A stretch of 43,323 bases of DNA from assembly GCA_026709935.1 (NCBI GenBank), contig JAPOSC010000060.1, forward strand, positions 1 to 43,323, read 5' to 3'. Positions within the stretch are counted from its first letter, which is position 1. Every line of letters starts with the position of its first letter. The notes beneath the pieces are model-generated. The model was given only the letters and a program-made list of their open reading frames with translations. It ran no database searches and was not told the DNA's origin. Source of the stretch: Thiotrichales bacterium (GTDB lineage: Bacteria > Pseudomonadota > Gammaproteobacteria > HK1). The translations under genes and the position numbers were made by a program. Below, piece after piece: positions 15,037-22,387 of this stretch.

Positions 15037-15936
15037 TCAGCGGCTCGTGAGCTGATGGTCGGAATGGAAGAACCAGGTGCGTTCGATGTGAAGGATGTCC
15101 ACGTCCCGGGAGATCTCGGGCGGGAACGGGGCGAACGGAGCGGCGAGCTTCACGATGCGCACTGCCGCAGCGTCGAGAATGGGCTCGCCCGATGATCGCC
15201 GCAGCTCGATGTCCGCGATGGTGCCATCCGGGTTGAGGGCGACTTCGAGGAGCAGGTTGCCGGACAGGCCGAGTCGGACCGCCCGGTCGGGATAGTTCAG
15301 ATTCCCGACCCGCTCGACCTTGCGCCTCCACTCGACCATGTAGGCGGCGAACCGGTCTTCCCGGGTGCGCGCCGAGATCCACTTGCGTTGCGGCCGCTCG
15401 GCCCGGGACTGGAGCTTGCGCTCGATTTCCGCGCTGAGGGCGGCCATCTCGAGGCGGCGGCTCTGTGTCGGAGTCGTCTCGGGGTCGGACGCCGGCGCTG
15501 CGGCCGGCGTCGGGGGGGCGTCCGACGCGTGCACGGTGAGGGAGCCGGGCGGGCGGCGGGTTTCGCGCGCGGCTTCGGCCGACTCTGCGGACCGGGCCTG
15601 CATCGCAGGGCCGGCGGTGGCGGGAGCGTTGTCTGCGGTCGGCGTCCCGGCGACGATGGCGGGCGGCGTCGACGGGGTGTGCAGTCGCGTGCGTTCGTCG
15701 TCGTTGCCGCCGCCGTCCTGGTTCGCCGGGGCCAGGAAGTCGGCCTGATCGGGCGGCGTGTCGGAGCTTCGCGGCACCAGCACCACATCAAGCGTCGTGA
15801 CCAGTGGCTTCGGAGGAGTCTCGGGTACGAACGTCACGCCGAAGATCACGATCAGGTGGGCGAGGACCGCGAAGACGGCCGTGGCGGCGAGTCGATCGCC
15901 GGAGGTGATGATGGAATGGGCGGTGAGCGCGGGCAA
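15037..15936 (-). CDS. tonB: Energy transducer TonB
   Basis: 299 residues. A single N-terminal membrane segment (about 15-37, LAATAVFAVLAHLIVIFGVTFV) is followed by a Pro/Ala-rich periplasmic linker (about 38-190) and a C-terminal TonB domain (about 205-292: YPDRAVRLGLSGNLLLEVALNPDGTIADIEL, ILDAAAVRIVKLAAPFAPFP). It carries proton-motive energy from ExbB/ExbD to outer-membrane TonB-dependent receptors. It lies between gshB and yqgE on the same strand, as in Pseudomonas and relatives. Confidence 0.92.
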   Translation of the reverse strand: MPALTAHSIITSGDRLAATAVFAVLAHLIVIFGVTFVPETPPKPLVTTLDVVLVPRSSDTPPDQADFLAPANQDGGGNDDERTRLHTPSTPPAIVAGTPTADNAPATAGPAMQARSAESAEAARETRRPPGSLTVHASDAPPTPAAAPASDPETTPTQSRRLEMAALSAEIERKLQSRAERPQRKWISARTREDRFAAYMVEWRRKVERVGNLNYPDRAVRLGLSGNLLLEVALNPDGTIADIELRRSSGEPILDAAAVRIVKLAAPFAPFPPEISRDVDILHIERTWFFHSDHQLTSR

Positions 15937-16029
15937 TGAAACGGGTGGTCCGGTAAGTGCCTGACGCCAGTCGAGTATACGCCGGTCACCGGCCGCAAGC
16001 GCGGCGGGGACGCTGCCGGTCCCCGCTCG

Positions 16030-16983
16030 TCAGCGGGCGGTGAGCCGCGCCTCGATCGCGTCCATGAGCCGGCCGGCGATGTCCACTCCGAACGCGGCGT
16101 CGATCTCGCGGATGCAGGTGGGGCTGGTGACGTTGATCTCGGTGAGATGGTCGCCGATCACGTCGAGCCCCACGAAGACGAGGCCCTTCTCGCGCAGAGT
16201 CGGCCCCACCTCGTTCGCGATGGCGCGCATCCGCGGGGTGATCTCCATCCCGACCCCACGGGCGCCGGCCGCGAGGTTGCCGCGCGCGTCGCGGCCGGTC
16301 GGGATCCGCGCGAGGGCGTACTCGACCGGCTCTCCCTCGATGAGCAGCACCCGCTTGTCGCCTTCCCGGATCTCGGGGATGTAGCGCTGGCACATCGCGT
16401 ACCGGATCTGCCGTCCGGTCAGGGTCTCGAAGATGACGTTCACGTTCGGATCGCCGGCGCGAACCCGGAAGATCGAGGTCCCGCCCATGCCGTCGAGCGG
16501 TTTGACGATGATGTCGCCGTGTTCTTCGAGGAACGCATCCATCCGTGCATGCTCGCGGGTGACCAGCGTGGGTGGGCAGCACTGCGGAAACCAGGCGGTG
16601 AACATCTTCTCGTTGGCGTCGCGCAGGCTCTGCGGCCGGTTCACCACGAGCACGCCGGCTGCCTCCGCCCGCTCCAGGACGTACGTCGAGTACACGAACT
16701 CCATGTCGAACGGGGGATCCTTGCGCATCAGGATGACGTCGAGGGACGACAGCGGCCCGGTTTCGGCGGCGCCGAGGGTGAACCAGTCGCGCGGGTCGTC
16801 GCGCACCTCGATCGGGCGCATCCGGGCGCCGGCCGCCCCGTCGCGCACGAAGAGATCGCCGAGCTCCAGGTACCGCAGCGCCCAGCCGCGGCGCTGCGCG
16901 GCCAGCATCATCGCGAGCGTGGTGTCCTTCTCTACGGTGATGGAACCAATGGGATCCATCACCACTCCGATCCTGAAGCTCAT
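16030..16983 (-). CDS. gshB: Glutathione synthase
   Basis: 317 residues, the normal length. MSFRIGVVMDPIGSITVEKDTTLAMM starts the N-terminal domain; the ATP-grasp signature is seen in VKPLDGMGGTSIFRV near 155, QRYIPEIREGDKRVLLIEGEPVEYALARIP near 200 and the metal-binding end GLDVIGDHLTEINVTSPTCIREID near 275. It joins gamma-Glu-Cys and Gly with ATP. The GST in this window would use its product. It heads a leftward unit with tonB and yqgE; the start is divergent from the Uma2 gene. Confidence 0.97.
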   Translation of the reverse strand: MSFRIGVVMDPIGSITVEKDTTLAMMLAAQRRGWALRYLELGDLFVRDGAAGARMRPIEVRDDPRDWFTLGAAETGPLSSLDVILMRKDPPFDMEFVYSTYVLERAEAAGVLVVNRPQSLRDANEKMFTAWFPQCCPPTLVTREHARMDAFLEEHGDIIVKPLDGMGGTSIFRVRAGDPNVNVIFETLTGRQIRYAMCQRYIPEIREGDKRVLLIEGEPVEYALARIPTGRDARGNLAAGARGVGMEITPRMRAIANEVGPTLREKGLVFVGLDVIGDHLTEINVTSPTCIREIDAAFGVDIAGRLMDAIEARLTAR

Positions 16984-17154
16984 TGCGACTCCCCCGCATG
17001 CAAGAAGGGAATACTAAACTGCATTTTCACTGCGCCGCGTACCCATCTTCGGTCATCGGACCGCACCGTGGTTGCATGGCCCCAATCGAGATGCCCTCCC
17101 GTTCGGGAACCGATTCCACTACACTGCTTCCCGTTCCGCATCACCCGAATCCCG

Positions 17155-17733
17155 ATGGCGCAACCCGCACTCGACGGCACTGCTTCCACCCGATCCAGGG
17201 CGACCTATCAGGACGTTCTCGATGCGCCGCCGCATCGCGTGGCCCAGATCCTCGACGGGGTACTCCACACCCATCCACGGCCTGCCATGCCCCATGCGCA
17301 CGCGAGTTCGTCACTCGGGATGACGCTCGGCCCTCCGTTCCACCACGGCTCCGATGGTCCCGGCGGGTGGTGGATCGTCGACGAGCCGGAGCTGCACCTC
17401 GGTGACGATATCGTGGTCCCCGATCTGGCCGGCTGGCGCCGGGAGCGGATGCCGAACTTTCCCGACACCGCCTACGTCACCCTCGCTCCCGACTGGGTCT
17501 GCGAGGTGCTCTCTGCCTCCACCCGCAAGCTCGATGTCCACGACAAGCGCCTGATCTACGCCCGCGAAGGCGTCGGGCATCTCTGGTTCATCGACCCCGC
17601 CGCCCGTACCCTTGAGGCGTTCGAGTTCCACGACGGTCGATGGCTCCTCATCGCCACCGCTCAGGACGACGACCCAATCCGGATTCCTCCCTTCGATGCC
17701 GTCACCTTCGGCCTGGGCAGACTGTGGCCATAG
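17155..17733 (+). CDS. Uma2-family (PD-(D/E)XK) putative endonuclease
   Basis: 192 residues of the Uma2 family: HRVAQILDGVLHTHPRP near 27, LGMTLGPPFHHG near 53, DIVVPDLAGWRRERMPN near 85 (catalytic Asp), WVCEVLSASTRKLDVHDKRLIYAREGVGHLWFIDP near 118-150 (Glu and Lys of the nuclease core), and a C-terminus FDAVTFGLGRLWP. Uma2 proteins are very numerous in some bacteria and are often seen as mobile or TA-like; the role is unknown. ATG 17155 is chosen as the only start near the conserved N-terminus. A diverged C-terminal fragment of a second Uma2 gene lies at 25881-25991. Confidence 0.87.
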   Translation: MAQPALDGTASTRSRATYQDVLDAPPHRVAQILDGVLHTHPRPAMPHAHASSSLGMTLGPPFHHGSDGPGGWWIVDEPELHLGDDIVVPDLAGWRRERMPNFPDTAYVTLAPDWVCEVLSASTRKLDVHDKRLIYAREGVGHLWFIDPAARTLEAFEFHDGRWLLIATAQDDDPIRIPPFDAVTFGLGRLWP

Positions 17734-18008
17734 CATCGGCGTAACAGGCGGGGAGCCCCTTGCATTCCCGGCCGAGGACTGCGACGCCCCTCTGCGCGCC
17801 TACATCGGCGACTACGGCGCGATCTCCCTCGAAGCGGGCACTCTGCCCGCCTTCGAAGTGCTGGTTCGGGACGGGAGAGTGTCCGCAGACCTCTGACTCC
17901 GGGTGACTGCGGGCCGGCCCTCGAACCGGAGCCATCCAACGCTTGAATGGTTCTCCGGTCTTTGCCGAGAACAGATGATAAGTCCGGGCCCAGGGAGCCC
18001 CAACCACC

Positions 18009-18941
18009 GTGACCGACCTGAAAATCGCCACCCGACGAAGTCCGCTCGCGCTCTGGCAGGCGGAGCACGTCGCCGGTGTACTGCGCGCGCGACATCCCGG
18101 GCTTGGGGTCGAGCTGGTGGCGATGCGCACGAGCGGCGACAGGATGCTCGACGCGCCGCTCGCCAGAGTCGGAGGCAAGGGGCTCTTCATCAAGGAGCTG
18201 GAGCATGCGCTGCTCGAAGGGCGGGCCGACATCGCTGTGCACTCGATGAAGGATGTCCCGGTCGAGTTGCCGCCGGAGCTGCACCTGCCGGTCATCATGG
18301 CGCGGGCGGACCCGCGTGATGCCCTCGTCTCCGTCCGGTTCGCCGGGCTCGATGCGCTCCCGTCGGGGGCGACGGTCGGCACCTCCAGCCTCCGTCGGCG
18401 GTGCCAGCTCGCGGCCCGGCGGCCGGATCTGCGCATCGAGAACCTCCGCGGGGGCGTCGACACCCGCCTGCGGCGGCTCGACGACGGCGATTTCGACGCG
18501 ATCGTCCTCGCCGTCTCCGGCCTGGAACGCGGCGGGCACGCGGCGCGGGTGACCGAGGCGCTCGATGTGTCCACCATGTTGCCGGCGGCCGGACAGGGGG
18601 CGCTCGGGATTGAATGCCGTCTCGGTGACACGTGGGTGGAATCGCTCGTCGCCCCTCTCGCCTGCGCACCGAGCACGGCCCGCGTGCTCGCCGAGCGGGC
18701 CTTCAACCGCGCCCTGGAGGGAGGATGCCAGGTGCCGATCGCGGCCTACGCGGCGATTGAGGACGGCGCGATGCGTCTCGGTGGGTTGGTCGCGAGCCTC
18801 GACGGCACCCGGGTCCTGCAGGCTCGGGTCGACGGCAGCGCCCGGGAAGCGGAGGCGCTGGGAGCGGAGGCCGCGACCGCGGTGCTGGCGCAGGGCGCCG
18901 GCGAGATACTCGCGGAGGTCTACGCGATGGCCGGGAACTAG
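18009..18941 (+). CDS. hemC: Hydroxymethylbilane synthase (porphobilinogen deaminase)
   Basis: 310 residues from GTG 18009. LKIATRRSPLALWQAEHV at the N-terminus, GGKGLFIKELEHALLEGRADIAVHSMKDVP near 58-87 with the catalytic Asp region, GTSSLRRRCQLAARRPDLRIENLRGGVDTRLRRLD near 126-160, and EGGCQVPIAAYA near 240 with the Cys that carries the dipyrromethane cofactor. It polymerises four porphobilinogens to preuroporphyrinogen for haem synthesis. hemD follows after a repeat-containing spacer of about 170 bases. The 275-base spacer upstream (17734-18008) shows no gene. Confidence 0.97.
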   Translation: MTDLKIATRRSPLALWQAEHVAGVLRARHPGLGVELVAMRTSGDRMLDAPLARVGGKGLFIKELEHALLEGRADIAVHSMKDVPVELPPELHLPVIMARADPRDALVSVRFAGLDALPSGATVGTSSLRRRCQLAARRPDLRIENLRGGVDTRLRRLDDGDFDAIVLAVSGLERGGHAARVTEALDVSTMLPAAGQGALGIECRLGDTWVESLVAPLACAPSTARVLAERAFNRALEGGCQVPIAAYAAIEDGAMRLGGLVASLDGTRVLQARVDGSAREAEALGAEAATAVLAQGAGEILAEVYAMAGN

Positions 18942-19067
18942 CCCGGAAATTTCACCGATTCGCGAAGCGAGGGCGCGTAGATGCTCGGACATCGGTTTGC
19001 TTTGCAAGCCTCGTCAGGCGCCGACTTGCGAAGCGAGCGTCGGTTCGATCAGCTCCGCATCTGCGGC

Positions 19068-19084
19068 TTGGTGAGAAATGCGGG
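19068..19084. repeat. Dispersed REP-like repeat, copy 1
   Basis: TTGGTGAGAAATGCGGG, preceded by a small CCGCA-TC-TGCGG hairpin (19056-19067). Its core recurs at 42893-42908. It lies in the hemC-hemD spacer, which also has GCGAAGCGAG twice (about 18960 and 19028). Repeats with this core are intergenic elements; the ATG inside it (19078) is therefore an unlikely hemD start. Confidence 0.65.
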
Positions 19085-19110
19085 TTAGGCGGACGAAGGC
19101 GGCAGTGAGG

Positions 19111-20031
19111 ATGCTCGGAGGGGGGGAGGGAACGCAACGCCTGTCCGGCGTGCGGGTCCTGGTGACCCGGCCCGCCGCCGCAGCGGCACGGCTCGCGGAT
19201 GCGTTCGCGGCCGAGGGCGCGGTGGTACATCGGGTGCCCGCGCTTGCGATTGTGCCGGTCGAGGATCGGAGGTCGGCCGAACGGCTTTCCCACCGGCTGA
19301 CCGAGGCGTGCGCCGCCGTCTTCACCAGCGTGAACGCCGTCGAGGGCTTCTTCGGCGCGGCGTCCGGCGCGGCGCCGGATCGATTGCCGGCGACGGTGCT
19401 CGCCGTCGGGCCCGCGACGGCCGCGGCGCTGCGTGCGCGCGGCGTAGCGGATGTCCGCACGCCGGACGGCCGGTTCGACAGCGAGGGGGTGCTCGCCTGT
19501 CCGCAGCTCGCGGCGCCGCGGGTGAACGGCCGCCTCGTCGCGTTGATCAAGGGCGAGGGCGGGCGCGATCTGCTCGGCCGGGCGCTGGCGGGTCGGGGCG
19601 CCGGGGTGCGGGAGGTGAACGTCTACCGCCGTCGGGCCCCCGCAGGGCTGGCCGAGAGGCTGGAAGCCGTGCGCGAATCGGTCGACATCGTCACCGTCAC
19701 CAGCGCCGAGGCGCTCGAGAATCTGATGGGTGCGGCCCCGTGGACCGCCTCCTGGCTGTCGAACCGGACGCTGGTCACCGTGAGCGAACGGGTCGCCGGC
19801 ATTGCCCGCACCTACTGCCTGTCGCGGGTCGCGGTGGCGGCGGGGGCGGATGCCGCGTCGGTCGTGGATGCCGCAGTCCGGTCCGTGGTGAACCCGGGCG
19901 AAGCGGATCCGGGTGAGGCGGACTCGGGCCAGGCGCACCCGGACTCCGGTCTCGGCCCGCGTCGATGCGGGGGCGATGCGGGCTCGATTTCGGCCTCGGA
20001 CGGCCCGACTCCGGCGCGGTGCAAACCATGA
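19111..20031 (+). CDS. hemD: Uroporphyrinogen-III synthase
   Basis: 306 residues from ATG 19111. LSGVRVLVTRPAAAAARLADAFAAEGAVVHRVPAL opens the first domain; AAVFTSVNAVEGFF near 68, VLAVGPATAAALRARGV near 95 and VTVTSAEALENLM near 195 are typical of this poorly conserved family. It cyclises preuroporphyrinogen with inversion of ring D. An ATG at 19078 lies inside a REP-like repeat and is less likely; a later GTG is possible. The last ~45 residues (NPGEADPGEADSGQ and onward) are a low-complexity tail beyond the normal domain end, encoded by a decayed repeat. The stop overlaps the HPr start (ATGA). Confidence 0.9.
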   Translation: MLGGGEGTQRLSGVRVLVTRPAAAAARLADAFAAEGAVVHRVPALAIVPVEDRRSAERLSHRLTEACAAVFTSVNAVEGFFGAASGAAPDRLPATVLAVGPATAAALRARGVADVRTPDGRFDSEGVLACPQLAAPRVNGRLVALIKGEGGRDLLGRALAGRGAGVREVNVYRRRAPAGLAERLEAVRESVDIVTVTSAEALENLMGAAPWTASWLSNRTLVTVSERVAGIARTYCLSRVAVAAGADAASVVDAAVRSVVNPGEADPGEADSGQAHPDSGLGPRRCGGDAGSISASDGPTPARCKP

Positions 20032-20306
20032 GCGCCGAAGCTCGCCGGACGCTGAGAATCGTCAACAAGCTGGGGCTGCACGCCCGGGCCGCGGCGAAGC
20101 TCGTCGATCTGGCGTCGGGATTCGAGTCGCGGATCCGGATCCGCCGCGACGAACGCGAAGCCGACGCGAAGAGCATCATGCGGGTGATGATGCTCGCCGC
20201 TTCCAAAGGGATGCGCATCGAGGTCGTGGCGCAGGGCGCCGACGCCGCGGAGGCGGTGGATGCCATCGCGCACCTTGTCGCGGAACGATTCGACGAGCCC
20301 GAATGA
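20028..20306 (+). CDS. ptsH: HPr family phosphocarrier protein
   Basis: 92 residues with the HPr core: LRIVNKLGLHARAAAKLVDLAS, phosphorylated His at residue 18, and the regulatory-type Ser in DAKSIMRVMMLAASKG at residue 49. It passes phosphate from enzyme I to EIIA-type proteins. It overlaps hemD by four bases and is followed by enzyme I after a 91-base gap with a REP hairpin. No EIIA or sugar permease is nearby, so a regulatory (nitrogen- or mannose-type EIIA) output is likely elsewhere. Confidence 0.95.
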   Translation: MSAEARRTLRIVNKLGLHARAAAKLVDLASGFESRIRIRRDEREADAKSIMRVMMLAASKGMRIEVVAQGADAAEAVDAIAHLVAERFDEPE

Positions 20307-20341
20307 TGATGGGGGCCGCAGCCATTGACGTGTCGATGGCA

Positions 20342-20364
20342 TCATTCCCGCTCTGCGGGAATGA
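20342..20364. repeat. REP hairpin with 10-bp perfect stem
   Basis: TCATTCCCGC-TCT-GCGGGAATGA is a perfect inverted repeat. It is flanked by a direct repeat containing GACGTGTCGA (about 20328 and 20386). It lies between ptsH and ptsI, where it may limit or protect the shared transcript. The TCATTCCCGC arm is a widespread dispersed hairpin type in proteobacteria. Confidence 0.85.
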
Positions 20365-20397
20365 CGTAGTTGCCGCTCCCATGGACGTGTCGAGGCG

Positions 20398-22152
20398 ATG
20401 ACTTTCACCATCCACGGCATCAGCGCCTCGAAGGGCGTCGCCATCGGGCGCGTGCACGCACTGGAGCGCGACCGGTCCGAAGTGGTCGAGCGCCAGCTCG
20501 ATCCTTCGCGGATCGAGGCCGAGGTCGAGCGCTTCGCCCGGGCGGTGGATGCCGCGCGCCTGGAGCTTCGCGCGGTGAAGGCCCGTATTCCGGACGGGAC
20601 GCCAAGGGAGATCGCGGCGTTCATCGACACCCACCTGCTGATGCTCGAAGACGAGGCGATCTCGAGCGCGCCGATCGCCTACATCCGCGAGAAGCGGTGC
20701 AACGCGGAGTGGGCGCTCAAGCTGGAATGTGATGCGCTGGTCGCCGTCTTCGACGCGATGGACGACCCCTACCTGCGCACACGCAAGAACGATGTCGAGC
20801 ACGTCGTCAATCGCGTGCAGATTCACCTCGGGGGGACGGATGAGGGAAATCGCCGCTCTCGGTCGCCGTCCGAAAATGCCGCCGCCGGAAAGATCATCTA
20901 CGCCGACGACCTGACCCCCGCCGACACCGTGCTCATGCAGCACCAGGGCGTCGCGGGGTTCATGACCGAGTTCGGCGGCCCCAACTCCCACACCGCCATC
21001 CTCGCGCGCAGCCTGAACATCCCCGCGGTGGTGGGTCTGCACCGCTCGGCCGCGCTGCTCCGCGACGGCGACGAGGTGGTGATCGATGGGCGCGAGGGCA
21101 TCGTCGTCGTCTCCCCGACCAAGTCGGTCAAGCGGTTCTACGAACGCCGGCGGCGCGAGATCGAACGCATCCGGTCCGCGCGGCGGAAGCTCCGCGCGAC
21201 CCCGACGGTGACCGCGGACGGAGAGCCGGTGGTGCTCCAGGCCAACGTGGAACTGCCGGGCGAGTCCGCCGGCGCGGTGCGCGACGGCGCCGCCGGGGTC
21301 GGGCTCTACCGCACCGAGTTCCTGTTCATGAACCGAATCGATCCGCCGGACGAGCAGGAGCAGTACGAGACGTACGCGGAGCTGGTGGCGGCGCTCAAGG
21401 GCGCCCCGGTGACCATCCGCACCCTCGATCTCGGCGCCGACAAGCAGGTCGATGGCGCCCGTCCGGATGCGCCGGTCACGTCGAATCCCGCCCTCGGCCT
21501 GCGGGCGGTGCGGCTGTGCCTGAAGGAGCAGAGCCTGTTCCGGCCGCAGATCCGGGCCATCCTGCGGGCGTCGGCGAGCGGTCCGGTGCGCATGTTGATC
21601 CCGATGCTCGCGACCACCACCGAGCTCGACGAGGTGTTACGCATCGTGCGCGACTGCAAGCGTGATCTCGATGCGCGGGGCGAAGGCTACGACCGATCCA
21701 TGCCGGTGGGGGCGATGATCGAGGTTCCGGCCGCCGCCATCTGCGCCGACATCTTCGCCCGCCGGCTCGACTTCCTCTCCATCGGGACCAACGACCTCAT
21801 TCAGTACACCATCGCCATCGACCGCGTCGACGACGAGGTGAGCTACCTCTACGATCCGCTGCATCCGGCGGTGCTGCGCCTCGTCGCCGCCACCATCGTC
21901 GCCGGGCGCAAGGCGGGCATTCCGGTCGCGATGTGCGGGGAGATGGCGGGCGATGCGCGCTACACGAAGCTGCTCCTCGGCATGGGGCTGCGGGAATTCT
22001 CCGTGCACCCGAACGCGTTGCTGGAGGTCAAGCAGATCATCGGCGAGACGCAGGTGGCTCCGGCCCGCAAGCTCGCTCGGCGCATCCTGCGCTCCACCCG
22101 CACCTCGACGCGCCATGCGCTGATCGAGGAGCTGAATCAGACCGCGCCCTGA
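20398..22152 (+). CDS. ptsI: PTS enzyme I (phosphoenolpyruvate-protein phosphotransferase)
   Basis: 584 residues, normal for EI. HGISASKGVAIGRVH at the N-terminus, phosphorylated His in FGGPNSHTAILARSLNIPAVVG at residue 198, the PEP-utilising C-terminal barrel with GIGLYRTEFLFMNR-like sequence near 300, IGTNDLIQYTIAIDR near 462 and the active-site Cys in AMCGEMAGD near 510. It phosphorylates HPr from PEP. There is no N-terminal GAF domain, so it is plain EI and not PtsP. Confidence 0.96.
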   Translation: MTFTIHGISASKGVAIGRVHALERDRSEVVERQLDPSRIEAEVERFARAVDAARLELRAVKARIPDGTPREIAAFIDTHLLMLEDEAISSAPIAYIREKRCNAEWALKLECDALVAVFDAMDDPYLRTRKNDVEHVVNRVQIHLGGTDEGNRRSRSPSENAAAGKIIYADDLTPADTVLMQHQGVAGFMTEFGGPNSHTAILARSLNIPAVVGLHRSAALLRDGDEVVIDGREGIVVVSPTKSVKRFYERRRREIERIRSARRKLRATPTVTADGEPVVLQANVELPGESAGAVRDGAAGVGLYRTEFLFMNRIDPPDEQEQYETYAELVAALKGAPVTIRTLDLGADKQVDGARPDAPVTSNPALGLRAVRLCLKEQSLFRPQIRAILRASASGPVRMLIPMLATTTELDEVLRIVRDCKRDLDARGEGYDRSMPVGAMIEVPAAAICADIFARRLDFLSIGTNDLIQYTIAIDRVDDEVSYLYDPLHPAVLRLVAATIVAGRKAGIPVAMCGEMAGDARYTKLLLGMGLREFSVHPNALLEVKQIIGETQVAPARKLARRILRSTRTSTRHALIEELNQTAP

Positions 22153-22220
22153 GCCGGCAGGAATTGCGGGTCCGGGTTCCCGGAGGGAATCTCCTGGCCT
22201 TGCAAACGGGCTGTCAAGGA

Positions 22221-22309
22221 GTTGCCAGGGGGTTGCTCGGGGGTTTGCCTGGGGTTGCTCGGGGGGTTGCCAGGGGGTTGCCAGGGGTTTGCCGGGGGTT
22301 TGCCGGGGC
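22221..22309. repeat. 11-bp tandem repeat, about 8 copies
   Basis: Units near GTTGCCAGGGG (variants GTTGCTCGGGG, TTTGCCTGGG, TTTGCCGGGGG) start at 22221, 22232, 22243, 22254, 22266, 22277, 22288 and 22299. The array lies 69 bases after the ptsI stop and ends shortly before the polA promoter region. Confidence 0.93.
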
Positions 22310-22333
22310 GAGAGGAGGAGACCACGCGGGCGC

Positions 22334-22339
22334 TATACT
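22334..22339 (+). promoter_or_regulatory. Candidate -10 box upstream of polA
   Basis: TATACT in GGGCGCTATACTG, 49 bases before the polA ATG. It shares the string CGCTATACT with two other spacers in the window. No convincing -35 is seen. Confidence 0.4.
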
Positions 22340-22387
22340 GAACCTCTCCGCGCTACCGGCGCTCCACCTCCCGCAGGCGAAGGCTCC

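Noticed and set aside
17734..17896. Possible small gene after Uma2 (frame ending VRDGRVSADL)
   Set aside because: No start with a ribosome-binding site, no recognised family, and similar open frames exist on the other strand.
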